DNA from: Paenibacillus endophyticus
GTDB lineage: Bacteria; Bacillota; Bacilli; Paenibacillales; Paenibacillaceae
DNA length: 64,000 nucleotides
Direction: 5' to 3'
Assembly (NCBI RefSeq): GCF_014192395.1
Contig: NZ_JACHXW010000008.1
Coordinates: forward strand, 186,001 to 250,000
Below are positions 43,437-53,747 of this stretch, in pieces. Made by a program: the position numbers and the translations under genes. The notes under the pieces are model-generated. The model was not told the origin of the DNA and made no database searches. It saw nothing but the letters and a program-made list of their open reading frames with translations. Each line of letters starts with the position of its first letter. Positions within the stretch are counted from its first letter, which is position 1.

Positions 43437-45209
43437 TTAGGTTTTATGCAGCGGCAGCTTAATTTTCACCCTCGTGCCCTCACCGATATTGCTGACAATT
43501 TCTACACCATACTCCTCGCCGTACAGAAGGCTGATTCTGTCGTGCACATTGCGAATGCCGATTCCGGAGAAGAAATGACTCGTACTGATTGCGCTGTGAT
43601 CGGGATTTTCGTGATCATAACCTTCCATGCCGACGCCATTATCAACAACCTCGCATACAAGCGTTTCATCTTCGCGTGAGAAAAGCACGTAAATATGGCC
43701 ATCCTTTCGCTCCTGAAAAGCATGGAAAAAAGCATTCTCGATAAATGGCTGTATGATGAGCTTGGGAATATGGTATCCATAGCAATCATCCGCTATGAAA
43801 TAATTGACGGCAATCTGATCGCCGTATCGCACATGATTGATAAATACATAGTTTTTTAAATTGACCAGCTCTTGAGCAACGCTGATCGTCTCGCTAATAT
43901 TGCCCACCGTATTTTGCAGCAGCGAGATTAACGAATTGATCGTAGCTGCTGCTTTTTCCTTGTTGCCCTGCTGCACCAGTATTTTGACAGACGCAAGCGT
44001 GTTGTATAAGAAATGCGGATTAATCTGCATCTGCAAGGCTGATAATTCGGCGTTGCGTTGGTCCTTCTGCGTTTGAATGAGCTTGCGCACATATTCGTTC
44101 AGCTCATCAAGCATATAATTATAGGCTTTGCCTAACTCCTTGATTTCATAGCTGCCCGATACGGTAATGTAATTATCGAAGTTATTTTCAGCGATTCTCG
44201 GCATTTGCCTAGCAAGCAGCGTTAAGGATTTCGTCAGACGTCTCGAAATTAGAAATACAATGATGAGTGCAACGAGAACGATGCCAACACAAATAAGCGC
44301 GACGGTCTTGAAATCGACCATCTCGCTAAGCACCTCTTTTTTATTGATTAAATTGACCAGGTAAAAATCATAGACAGGCAAATATTCGGACAGCACCAAG
44401 CTGTTTTCCCCAAGCACGTTAACGTCCTTGAATGTTAGCCCTTTTTGTTCCATTTCTTGCGCGTGCGATAGCAAATCCAGATTTTCTTTGCCGATAAGCT
44501 CTTGACGGTTGCTTGATACAATAATACCCGACTGATCTAGGATGGCTACATCGTTGCCGCCGCTGGTGAAGCTTGCATAGAATCGCTTGAAGTCGCTTTC
44601 TTTTATCGCAAAATATAAAATGCCGTATTGATTGCCGCTCGTTCGCTCCATAAGCGCCCTTGATGCAACGATAACCGGGTCTTTGTCCAATCCGCTAATG
44701 TTTTCTTTATCCAGCTGATACAGCAATCGTTTTGGCTCAACGAGCGTATTGACCGTCAACATGCTGTTTCTCAGCTTTTCCAGCGAATTCGGCCAGTAAG
44801 TACTATCATTCGAATGGCTTTTTCGATTGACGCCGGTAATGGTCATCATGACGGGATAAGCCGCAACGTTGGACTGAATCCGCTCCATTTGCTGACTGGC
44901 TTGGTAATAGCTTTTCAAAGAGGTAGTCGAGTTCAAATCCGGATTTGTGAGAAAACCCTTGATTGTCCCATTCTGCTGCACATTGTTCGACGCTGTTACA
45001 ATGGAATAGTTAAAGGATTCGAAATTGGCTTTTATTTGGCTGATAATCTTTGAATTCGTGATGCTAAAGGTGTTCATGAACAGCTTCTCTGACATTTGAA
45101 TCGTTACTAGCGAGGTTAACAATGCGACAGTAATGATGCTGACAAGCGTAACCATGAACAATTTGATAAAAAGACCGTGATACTTGAACCTATCCAAAAA
45201 ACCTCTCAT
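43437..45209 (-). CDS. YesM-type sensor histidine kinase
   Basis: Membrane sensor with segments at about residues 13-35 and 300-325 bracketing a Cache-like extracellular domain, a HAMP region, and the kinase motif INPHFLYNTLASV with His399. The HATPase has IENAFFHAF and DNGVGM. It has 590 residues. The ATG after AGAGGGATTAGG begins only 3 bases after the regulator stop codon, so the regulator gene is first in this operon. It likely controls the transporter/beta-galactosidase genes immediately downstream. Confidence 0.93.
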   Translation of the reverse strand: MRGFLDRFKYHGLFIKLFMVTLVSIITVALLTSLVTIQMSEKLFMNTFSITNSKIISQIKANFESFNYSIVTASNNVQQNGTIKGFLTNPDLNSTTSLKSYYQASQQMERIQSNVAAYPVMMTITGVNRKSHSNDSTYWPNSLEKLRNSMLTVNTLVEPKRLLYQLDKENISGLDKDPVIVASRALMERTSGNQYGILYFAIKESDFKRFYASFTSGGNDVAILDQSGIIVSSNRQELIGKENLDLLSHAQEMEQKGLTFKDVNVLGENSLVLSEYLPVYDFYLVNLINKKEVLSEMVDFKTVALICVGIVLVALIIVFLISRRLTKSLTLLARQMPRIAENNFDNYITVSGSYEIKELGKAYNYMLDELNEYVRKLIQTQKDQRNAELSALQMQINPHFLYNTLASVKILVQQGNKEKAAATINSLISLLQNTVGNISETISVAQELVNLKNYVFINHVRYGDQIAVNYFIADDCYGYHIPKLIIQPFIENAFFHAFQERKDGHIYVLFSREDETLVCEVVDNGVGMEGYDHENPDHSAISTSHFFSGIGIRNVHDRISLLYGEEYGVEIVSNIGEGTRVKIKLPLHKT

Positions 45210-45212
45210 CGC

Positions 45213-46790
45213 CTAATCCCTCTTCTTAGCTGCGTATTGTTTTCTGTAATGGCTAGGTGACAGTCCCGTTACCTTCTTGAACACTTTCGTGAAATAACTA
45301 TGATCGGAGTACCCAACCAAGCTGCTGATCTCCGAAATGGAAGCCGTAACGTCCTCTAGAAGCTCTGCAGCCTTCTCAACTCTAATCTTGTTCAAATATT
45401 CGCTAAAGCCCTCCTTATTATGCGAGGTGAAATAGCTTGATAAATAAGACGGATTGAAATGAAAATGCTTGGCCAGCTCCGTCAGGCTTAGCGGATCCGC
45501 ATAATGCTCGCGAATAAACAGAAGCAGCTGTGTCATATTCGAATTGCTGCCAGTGACGCTCCTTTTTTCAATCACATCATTCGCTTCAGCGATAAACGAA
45601 TGAAGGAGCGCTATAGCGCTGCTCGCATGTCCGGCTTCACCGATCTGCTTGAAATACGAATATTTCGATTCCTCCAGCTTCTTCATGTCGGAATCCAAGC
45701 GGCTAAGCAGAATGGTAATATTAAAAATAACGTTGCCAACGAAGGATTTAAATTCAAATACATCCGTTTGGTAGTTTGCTGCCAAACGATTCACATGCTC
45801 AAGCAGTTCGCCAAAAGCTGTGTCGAATTGCCTTCGGTTCATCAGCTCGGTGAATTGATTCATATTAAAAGGCTGTAATTCATTCGTGATAGACGGCAGC
45901 TCATCGTAAATGATCAAATGCTGTGAGAGGGGCAGGAAAAACTGATAAAGGTTTATTCTAATAAATTGCTCTTTATAGTTCGAACCAAGCTCCTTTACAT
46001 GCAGGAATGGTTCGCTAATCGTCCATACGCGTGCGGGGTAATGCGCTCTTGAATACTCCGCCAGCCGCCTTCCCACACTAGTTAAACCATCCTTATCTGT
46101 ATGATTCATATTGACGAGGAGCACGAGCATATCCGGTTCAGCCGGCAGCTTCGCATGCACCGCGTCAGGCAAATATTCATCGAGCGCTGATAAGATGCGC
46201 TCCATCCATTGCAGCTCCTCTCCCCTCTCGCTGCCCTTTGAACCTGCTTGCTTCAAATCTGTACCGATTAATTGAAAGATGTCATGCGGGAAAGATTGAT
46301 TAATCCGATTTTCGTCAAGCTCAATCTCATATCCTGACATCAGCTTATCAAGTATCCACGGAATCGTCTGACCGCCTTCAACTTCTCCTTCTTCAAGCTT
46401 CAAAGACGGAATCTTGCGCGCCGTTCGCTTCACAATATCCAAGAGCTGAAAGGCTTCCAGCTTTGGCTTTAAAATATAATCGGCAACACCGCTTTGAAAC
46501 GTTGATCTCACGTAATCAAACTCCCCGAAGCTGCTCAATATGATAACCTCGATTTGCGGAAATCTTGATTTGATCGCACGGGTCAACTCCTCGCCGCCCA
46601 TAACGGGCATAACAATATCCGTAATGACAATATGGGGCTCCTCACGCTCAATCAGCTCAAGCGCCTCTTTTCCGTTAGAAGCCTCGCCTATAATTTGAAA
46701 GCCCTCTTGCTCCCAATTCAATAGATGCTTAATGCCTTGTCTGACCAATAATTCGTCGTCTACAATTAACACGCGACATGCTAGCGCCAT
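45213..46790 (-). CDS. YesN-type response regulator with AraC output domain
   Basis: The receiver domain has Asp58 in VITDIVMP; a Lys in ILKPK (near residue 108) completes the phosphorylation site. The last ~100 residues form the AraC helix-turn-helix pair (LAKHFHFNPSYLSSYFTSHNKEGF and VGYSDHSYFTKVFKKVTGLSPSHY). The ATG at 46790 follows GGAGGTTTAACG; an in-frame start at 46826 lies further upstream. It has 525 residues. The response regulator precedes the kinase here, the reverse of the other two systems in the window. Confidence 0.92.
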   Translation of the reverse strand: MALACRVLIVDDELLVRQGIKHLLNWEQEGFQIIGEASNGKEALELIEREEPHIVITDIVMPVMGGEELTRAIKSRFPQIEVIILSSFGEFDYVRSTFQSGVADYILKPKLEAFQLLDIVKRTARKIPSLKLEEGEVEGGQTIPWILDKLMSGYEIELDENRINQSFPHDIFQLIGTDLKQAGSKGSERGEELQWMERILSALDEYLPDAVHAKLPAEPDMLVLLVNMNHTDKDGLTSVGRRLAEYSRAHYPARVWTISEPFLHVKELGSNYKEQFIRINLYQFFLPLSQHLIIYDELPSITNELQPFNMNQFTELMNRRQFDTAFGELLEHVNRLAANYQTDVFEFKSFVGNVIFNITILLSRLDSDMKKLEESKYSYFKQIGEAGHASSAIALLHSFIAEANDVIEKRSVTGSNSNMTQLLLFIREHYADPLSLTELAKHFHFNPSYLSSYFTSHNKEGFSEYLNKIRVEKAAELLEDVTASISEISSLVGYSDHSYFTKVFKKVTGLSPSHYRKQYAAKKRD

Positions 46791-46836
46791 CGTTAAACCT
46801 CCGCAATTGAAAATATATATTCCCATGCCTCTAAGG

Positions 46837-46890
46837 CGATTTATTCATAATAGCTTCTGAAGACGATTTATTCATAATAGCTTCTGAAGA
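46837..46890. repeat. Perfect 27-base tandem duplication at a gene end
   Basis: The unit CGATTTATTCATAATAGCTT plus CTGAAGA occurs twice, at 46837-46863 and 46864-46890, without a mismatch. The second copy holds the last codons and stop of the ArsR-type gene; the first is the same sequence just beyond its stop. Confidence 0.95.
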
Positions 46891-47770
46891 CGATATCTTG
46901 GTCATAATTTCCAAAGCCTTTTCCATATAGCGTAAGTCCGCCTCTGCCTTGTGAAGTATCGTCGGCGCTTATTCGAAGGGTCCAATGCGACCCGTCCCAA
47001 GGCAGCTCCATAATCGTTATATCGGATATTTGCATGCCGTCAATGAAGCTCCCTTGTTTGTTTATGCGAAGCACCTTCATTAAACCATATTGATTCACAT
47101 CGCTATGCCACCAGGCTGGCGAGAAGCGTCCTCTCATTTTGCCAAAATCACCAGGACTTGTCCAAGTGCCAAGCGAAACCCCATTGATTATGAATTGGAT
47201 ATCCGATGGCCAATTGTCATTTATATAAGGCGCTTCGGAGCCAATTTCGAGCGAGATTTCAATTTCCTGTACGGCTTGGTCCTTAAATAAATAATTAGGC
47301 ACTTTATATTCAACAAAACCTCGGGTGAACCATAGTATACCTGCATGGACACGCTCTGGGTCAAGAAAGTAGGCAGGATTGTCATAATGCCCAATCATTT
47401 TTTCGGTTGTGGCAAGCCCGCATGTCGGTGCTGCCTCAATATTCGTATAATGCCCTACCGGCAAAGATACTTCAGAAAATTTCCTTTCGATTGGCACCGT
47501 GCGGGACAACTTGATTTGTAGAAACTCTGTAGAAAGGGAACAGTACTTGTAGGTTCCCCCATTGATTCTTCGCATGCGATAGCTGACAAGGCCAGCCTTC
47601 TGCAGCTTGCTTACATGCGTGCTTACGATCGCGCTGCTCAAATAGAGCTCGGAAGCAAGCTCCTTAATATGCATCTCTTTCGTGTTCAAGCGATCGATGA
47701 TTTGCAATCTTACCTCGCTTGCCAGTGCTTCATACACCTCGAGTGAGGCTGCATCCGTGGATAAATACAT
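46868..47770 (-). CDS. ArsR-type transcriptional regulator with a beta-rich C-terminal domain
   Basis: Residues 1-85 form a winged helix of the ArsR group (ALASEVRLQIIDRLNTKEMHIKELASELYLSSAIVSTHVSKLQKAGLV). No metal-binding cysteines typical of ArsR/SmtB are seen in the DNA-binding helix. The remaining ~210 residues are rich in Trp, Tyr and Asn and look like a beta sandwich (EISLEIGSEAPYIND, WPSDIQFIINGVSLGTWTSPGDFGKM, FSPAWWHSDVNQYGLMKVL), which suggests binding of a sugar. AGCAGGTGAAAC precedes the ATG. It is divergent from the GH51 arabinofuranosidase at 47924 and so probably controls it. The C-terminal domain is not one I can name. Confidence 0.8.
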   Translation of the reverse strand: MYLSTDAASLEVYEALASEVRLQIIDRLNTKEMHIKELASELYLSSAIVSTHVSKLQKAGLVSYRMRRINGGTYKYCSLSTEFLQIKLSRTVPIERKFSEVSLPVGHYTNIEAAPTCGLATTEKMIGHYDNPAYFLDPERVHAGILWFTRGFVEYKVPNYLFKDQAVQEIEISLEIGSEAPYINDNWPSDIQFIINGVSLGTWTSPGDFGKMRGRFSPAWWHSDVNQYGLMKVLRINKQGSFIDGMQISDITIMELPWDGSHWTLRISADDTSQGRGGLTLYGKGFGNYDQDIVFRSYYE

Positions 47771-47879
47771 GTTTCACCTGCTTTAGAATTAGTTATTTCA
47801 TTAATCCTTCGATTATAGAACCTGCGCATATTGATTGTATTTACTCATTATGATAAATATTATATATAAAATCAACAAC

Positions 47880-49438
<1,559 letters not shown>

Positions 49439-49473
49439 GATACTACAAATATTACAAATACTACAAATGGAAA

Positions 49474-49514
49474 GGGATGTTCCATACGTCAATCTTTTGA
49501 CAATGGAATATCCC
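49474..49514 (+). terminator. Terminator after the arabinofuranosidase gene
   Basis: GGGATGTTCCAT pairs with ATGGAATATCCC (11 of 12) around a loop, followed by CCCTTTATTATTT. It lies 36 bases after the stop. Confidence 0.75.
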
Positions 49515-49539
49515 CCTTTATTATTTAGGTTAAACAGCC

Positions 49540-49638
49540 AACTGTACATTTAAATATTCTTGCGATCGCCATTGCTCAGGGATTCCTTTGAATCAACGAG
49601 TAAAGGTTGGAATCCCCTCACAAAAACGAACGCTAACG
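49540..49638. repeat. Dispersed intergenic repeat A, copy 3 (truncated)
   Basis: Matches 49684-49812 but ends at CGCTAACG, where the next tandem unit begins. It keeps the GGGATTCC/GGAATCCC arms. Together with upstream terminator-derived sequence it forms a ~146-base direct duplication with copy 4. Confidence 0.85.
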
Positions 49639-49683
49639 TCATTTGACCATGGAATATTCCCTTTATTATTTAGGTTAAACAGC

Positions 49684-49812
49684 AAACTGCAATTTTAAAT
49701 ATTCTTCCGATCGCCATTGCTCAGGGATTCCTTTGAATCAACGAGGAAAGGTTGGAATCCCCTCACAAAAACGACCGCTAACGCTTCTCCAGAATCATTT
49801 AAATGCTTCGTT
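49684..49812. repeat. Dispersed intergenic repeat A, copy 4
   Basis: Complete copy, very similar to the unit at 4889-5016. It is followed by about 170 bases with no recognised feature, then block B. The whole 686-base gap from 49439 to 50124 consists of the terminator, copies 3 and 4, this spacer and block B. Confidence 0.85.
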
Positions 49813-49984
49813 AACCATTAACCTGTTCATTACTTACTCAAACAAAGAAACCTGGCCTTATTAGCATGGAAGTGTGTCCAACCATCAACAAAGGATAAGC
49901 TGATTAAATATAGACATTTTCCTCAGATTCCTGCTTCGAGGCTTACACAAAGTTAGCCTTGAGGTCGGGTAGCTTTCGCTTGCT

Positions 49985-50127
49985 TACCATTTGCTGAAGA
50001 AAGCAGCAAGATACCAAGTCAAAAAAACGGCGCAGGGATTGCCCTCTGCACCGTTTTTTCATGGGGTTTTCTTCTTATATTTAATCGTACAAGCTGTTTC
50101 GTCAACGAGCGAATCCCTTTTGAGTCA
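49985..50127. repeat. Composite repeat block B, copy 2
   Basis: Same layout as 5017-5166, beginning TACCAT and ending CCCTTTTGAGTCA, with a terminator in the middle. The stem bases differ between the copies while the loop GCCCTCTGCA region is kept. Confidence 0.75.
50028..50065 (-). terminator. Terminator of the GH5/transporter operon
   Basis: AAAACGGCGCAGG...CTGCACCGTTTT forms a stem of about 11 pairs with one mismatch; T tracts lie on both sides, so it may act in either direction. Confidence 0.75.
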
Positions 50128-50280
50128 GGTCCTTAACGGTTTCTGCTCTCTGTGCTCTCTGTGCTCTCTGTGCTCACTGTGCTCTTTCTGTTCTTTCAGC
50201 TTCTTCAGTTCTTCCAGCTCTTTCGGCTTATTCTTGTTTATTTTCTTTTTCTGCTTTTTCTGCTCTCTCTGCTTTTTCAT
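50125..50280 (-). CDS. Low-complexity Lys/Glu/His-rich mini-ORF, 51 residues
   Basis: An ATG at 50280 opens 51 codons made almost only of Lys, Glu, Gln, Arg and His, with repeats KELEELKKLKEQ and EHREHREHREQ. Coding-strand sequence is nearly all purine and contains a ~9-base repeat unit. The peptide would be a charged helix or coiled coil. The ribosome binding site is poor (GTAAGAA), and no homologous family is known to me. It follows the GH5 gene by 51 bases and its stop codon lies inside block B. It may be a chance frame in a simple-sequence tract. Confidence 0.35.
   Translation of the reverse strand: MKKQREQKKQKKKINKNKPKELEELKKLKEQKEHSEHREHREHREQKPLRT
50143..50280. repeat. Simple-sequence tract with TCTCTGTGC units
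   Basis: About 140 bases of pyrimidine-rich sequence (plus strand). It begins with four consecutive near-identical 9-base units (GCTCTCTGT type) and degrades into TTCTTTCAG/CTTCTTCAG-like and TTTTTCTGC units. Tandem slippage is the likely origin. Confidence 0.8.
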
Positions 50281-50331
50281 TTCTTACAATAATTACTATT
50301 ATCGCATCTAATCATGCGATCACTATGACTG

Positions 50332-51954
50332 CTAAAGCTTAACAATACTCACCCTCAGAAGATCGACTGATTGCCCTTCAGCACGCAGCAACAACCGTTG
50401 TACACCTTCCGTTTGGACAGCTGCTTGCATCTGAATAATCTGCCAATCGCATGCAGCAAGCTGAGCAGAGCCTATGAAGTTGCCGTTTAGTGCAATCGAC
50501 AGCCTTGCGCCATGATCGCCGCGAGCCTCAAACTCCAATCGAAACAACGCAGGTGGAACCGGACTCGCTTCTGGCACCGACCATTCATATTCGGCCCAAT
50601 CGGAAGCAGCTAGCCTAACATAGAGCAGCTCATCCGGCTGCCACGACTCACCCTTCATATGCTGGAAATTCGGCTCGGATCTTTCGCTGTCTACGAAGCG
50701 GATATCAGTCCCATCCATATGGCGGAAGCCCGTCTTGCTCTCCACTCGTTCGTTCATCCCGAAGCTTACTCCCTCGCCTTTGTAGCCATAGAATATAGCC
50801 GGGATGCTGACTGGCGCTCTACGGAACAATGCATCAACCACCGCTGAATGATACGTACAGTGCTCGATAGCCAGATTATCCAAATAGGACCATAAAATTC
50901 GTTCAGCACACTGTGCTTCCAGCTTACCGCCCTGCATGTAGTCGATAATCAGCTGCCAATCATCCGGCAAATTCACCGAGCATGGTGAATTGGTACAATC
51001 CAGCTTCTTCCACGTCCAAAAATTCCATGAGATCTCATGATCCTCGTATAAGCGAAACGCACCCGTAAACCAATCGCAGTTGTTCTCGCCGCCTTCACCC
51101 ATATAGATAGGCACGTCAAGCTCTCTTCGCTTGTCCAAATAGGGCTGTATGCTCTCCGTATCGGGGTTGTTCCAATACTTGTGAAATTGCAACATAAGAT
51201 TAGAATCGAACCGCTCTTCAAAAATGGACCAATCTGTCGCCCAGTGCGCGCCTTCCAGAATGATCATATGACGCTCATCGACCTCTCGAATAGCCTGAAC
51301 GATATCCCGGTAAAGCGGCATGATTCGACCGTTGTATTCCGCGAACCAATTCGGAAGCGGCTCGTTTAACAGATCGAAGCCCGCCACAATCCATTCATCC
51401 TTATACCGCTCGGCAAGCAGCCTCCACAATTGAATCGTCAAGTGCCTATTCTGCTCATTTAAGAATAGTTCAGGCAGGTCATTCGCCGAATCATCAATAT
51501 TCGTTCCCGTTTGTCCGCCAGGCGCTCCATGCATATCCAGTATGGCATACAGCGAATGCTTCCGGCACCAGCCGATAGCACGGTCAAGCAGCTCCAAGCG
51601 GCCTGGCTTCAGCTGGAGTTCTTCGCCCTCCTCGATCAGAAATCTCGCATTGATTGGGATTCGTACAGAATTAAACCCCTCGGCGCCTATCTGTGCCATA
51701 TCTGCTTCCGAGATGTATCGATCGTAATAAAGCTCCCAGAATTCAGCCGCTTTCCGGCTGCCTATCAACTCTTCTATCACTCCCTCGATGCGTCTAGGCC
51801 GGTCACCTGCATCGGGAAACCTCCACATATACCCCTCAGGCAGCAGCCAGCTCCCTAATCCAACGCCGCGCAGCACTATTTCCATGCCGTCCCCGTTGAC
51901 GACTTTTTGACCGGACGCTCTCAGAAATCCGCTCACTTCTTGATTCTTCTTCAA
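50332..51954 (-). CDS. Glycoside hydrolase family 5 enzyme
   Basis: Retaining endo- or exo-glycanase of clan GH-A, 540 residues. The barrel has RGVGLGSWLLPEGYMW, GFNSVRIPINARFL, acid/base Glu198 in DLLNEPLP and a candidate nucleophile Glu287 in IYMGEGGEN. The C-terminal ~130 residues form a separate beta-rich domain (FRLEFEARGDHGARLSIALNG), possibly carbohydrate-binding. No signal peptide, so it acts in the cytoplasm. It starts with TTG after AAAGGGTGGGC and follows the permease genes in the operon. Substrate (beta-glucan, mannan or galactan) is not clear from sequence. Confidence 0.88.
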   Translation of the reverse strand: MKKNQEVSGFLRASGQKVVNGDGMEIVLRGVGLGSWLLPEGYMWRFPDAGDRPRRIEGVIEELIGSRKAAEFWELYYDRYISEADMAQIGAEGFNSVRIPINARFLIEEGEELQLKPGRLELLDRAIGWCRKHSLYAILDMHGAPGGQTGTNIDDSANDLPELFLNEQNRHLTIQLWRLLAERYKDEWIVAGFDLLNEPLPNWFAEYNGRIMPLYRDIVQAIREVDERHMIILEGAHWATDWSIFEERFDSNLMLQFHKYWNNPDTESIQPYLDKRRELDVPIYMGEGGENNCDWFTGAFRLYEDHEISWNFWTWKKLDCTNSPCSVNLPDDWQLIIDYMQGGKLEAQCAERILWSYLDNLAIEHCTYHSAVVDALFRRAPVSIPAIFYGYKGEGVSFGMNERVESKTGFRHMDGTDIRFVDSERSEPNFQHMKGESWQPDELLYVRLAASDWAEYEWSVPEASPVPPALFRLEFEARGDHGARLSIALNGNFIGSAQLAACDWQIIQMQAAVQTEGVQRLLLRAEGQSVDLLRVSIVKL

Positions 51955-51974
51955 CCAAGCCCACCCTTTCTGCG

Positions 51975-52832
51975 TTAACCTTTAATCGCACCCTCCGCTA
52001 TGCCGCTCAATATATACTTCTGGAGCACCAAATAGACTGCCATAATCGGCAGCATGGTTAGAACCAAAGAAGCTAAGATCGCTGACCAATCATTATTGTA
52101 CTCGCCGAACAGCATATTCGTAGAAATCAGCAAGGTATAATAGTCCGAGTTCGTCAGCATCAGCAGCGGAAGCAGGAAGTCATTCCACATCCACAGCGCA
52201 TTTAGAATCGCAACCGTTGCCGTGATAGGCAGCAGCAATGGGAAAATAATCGTGGCGTACAGCCTCAGCTCTCCGCAGCCATCCATGACAGCCGCTTCAT
52301 CCAGATCCCTGGGAATCGATTTGACGAAGCCATGGTACAGGAAAATCGCAAGCGCTACGCCAAGTCCGATGTAGATGAAGCCGAGTCCATAAGTCGTGCC
52401 TTGCACCTTAAGCTCCTTGGCGATCTTCACAAGCGTAATGAGAATCGAATGAAACGGAATCAGGGAGGATAATACAAACAGACTGAATAGAAAACGACTG
52501 AGCTTGCCAGGCGTTCGCGACATTTTGTAACCTGCCATGGAGGCGAATACGATAATGCCGGTAACGCCGATCAACGTCACGACCACTGTATTCACGAAGC
52601 TGCGCAAGAAATCAATTTTCTCGTAAGCATCCGCATAGTTGGCGAAGGTGACGGATGACGGCCATGCAAGCACCTGATTCAGCATTTCACCATCCGATTT
52701 CAACGAATTCAAGACGGCCATATAAATCGGGAATAACGTAATGACGGCCGCTGCTAGAAGGAAGAGAAAGATAAAAGCATGGCCGGCGCCGCTTCCCATC
52801 GATGAACGGATCACCCTGCGCTGAGCCTTCAT
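51975..52832 (-). CDS. Sugar ABC transporter permease, MalG type
   Basis: Inner-membrane subunit of 285 residues with six membrane segments and coupling motif DEAAVMDGCGELRLYATIIFPLLLP. The ATG at 52832 overlaps the upstream permease stop (ATGA) and has GGGAGGTGG before it; an in-frame start at 52862 would lie inside the upstream gene. It pairs with the permease at 52829. Confidence 0.9.
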   Translation of the reverse strand: MKAQRRVIRSSMGSGAGHAFIFLFLLAAAVITLFPIYMAVLNSLKSDGEMLNQVLAWPSSVTFANYADAYEKIDFLRSFVNTVVVTLIGVTGIIVFASMAGYKMSRTPGKLSRFLFSLFVLSSLIPFHSILITLVKIAKELKVQGTTYGLGFIYIGLGVALAIFLYHGFVKSIPRDLDEAAVMDGCGELRLYATIIFPLLLPITATVAILNALWMWNDFLLPLLMLTNSDYYTLLISTNMLFGEYNNDWSAILASLVLTMLPIMAVYLVLQKYILSGIAEGAIKG

Positions 52833-53716
52833 GCTTCCACCTCCCGCTTCTTCATGACCCACAGCTGAATAATGGTCAGAATCAATACAATGACGAATAA
52901 AATGATGGCTTTGGCGCTCGCATAGCCATATCTCTGGTTGAAGCGGAATGCTTCATCGACAATGTTGAGGGCAATGACCTGAGTAGATCTGCCCGGGCCG
53001 CCGCCTGTAAGCGCAAATACGGCGTCGAACACTTTAAACGAGGAGCTCAGTGTCAGAAAAATGCCTATCGTAATCGCCGGATAGATCATGGGCAGCGTAA
53101 CGTAGCGGAAGGCTTGCAGGCTGCTCGCCCCGTCAATGGCAGCCGCCTCGCGCAGCGAAGCAGGAACGCCTTGGAGCGCGGCTATATAAATAACCATCTG
53201 ATAACCAACACCACCCCATAGCGATAAAATAATAATCGCATAGAAGGAGTACGCGGGGTCGCCAATCCAAGATTGATCCAGCTGCTGTATACCCGTTTGT
53301 TCAGCAAGTATCGGAAGCACCTTCGTGAATATAAACACCCACATAAAACCGCCAATAATGAGACTTAGCATGTTAGGCATGAAAAAAACAGTCCGGAACA
53401 GCACCTTGCTCCGCTTTCTTGATTCGATGAATACCGCTAGCGTTAATGCGATCGCATTCTGCAGGATTACCATAAAGATCACGTACTTGAACGTGAAACC
53501 TACTGACTTTATGAAGCTCGGATCATTCGTCAGCGCTTCGGCATAATTGGCGAATCCCACCATCTCGTAGGTGGGATTCAATCCGTTCCAATTCGTCAAG
53601 CTGTACCACACGCCGCCGAAAGCCGGAGCAATTGTGAATACCGCATAGAACAGCAGAGCCGGAAGCACGAAAGCTAGAAGAATGATCGTTTGTTTGTTTT
53701 TCCTGATTGTACTCAT
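52829..53716 (-). CDS. Sugar ABC transporter permease, MalF type
   Basis: Inner-membrane subunit of 295 residues: six segments, coupling loop EAAAIDGASSLQAFRYVTLPMIYP, GGGPGRSTQVIALNI at the C-terminal side. The ATG at 53716 with GGAG at eight bases is preferred over the GTG at 53725. It follows the binding-protein gene by 31 bases. Confidence 0.9.
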   Translation of the reverse strand: MSTIRKNKQTIILLAFVLPALLFYAVFTIAPAFGGVWYSLTNWNGLNPTYEMVGFANYAEALTNDPSFIKSVGFTFKYVIFMVILQNAIALTLAVFIESRKRSKVLFRTVFFMPNMLSLIIGGFMWVFIFTKVLPILAEQTGIQQLDQSWIGDPAYSFYAIIILSLWGGVGYQMVIYIAALQGVPASLREAAAIDGASSLQAFRYVTLPMIYPAITIGIFLTLSSSFKVFDAVFALTGGGPGRSTQVIALNIVDEAFRFNQRYGYASAKAIILFVIVLILTIIQLWVMKKREVEA

Positions 53717-53747
53717 CCTCGTCACTCCAATCGGTCCGCGGCCTTCA

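Noticed and set aside
50143-50280. Possible CRISPR-like short repeats
   Set aside because: The units are contiguous 9-base repeats without spacers and degrade gradually; no cas genes are nearby. A simple-sequence tract fits better.
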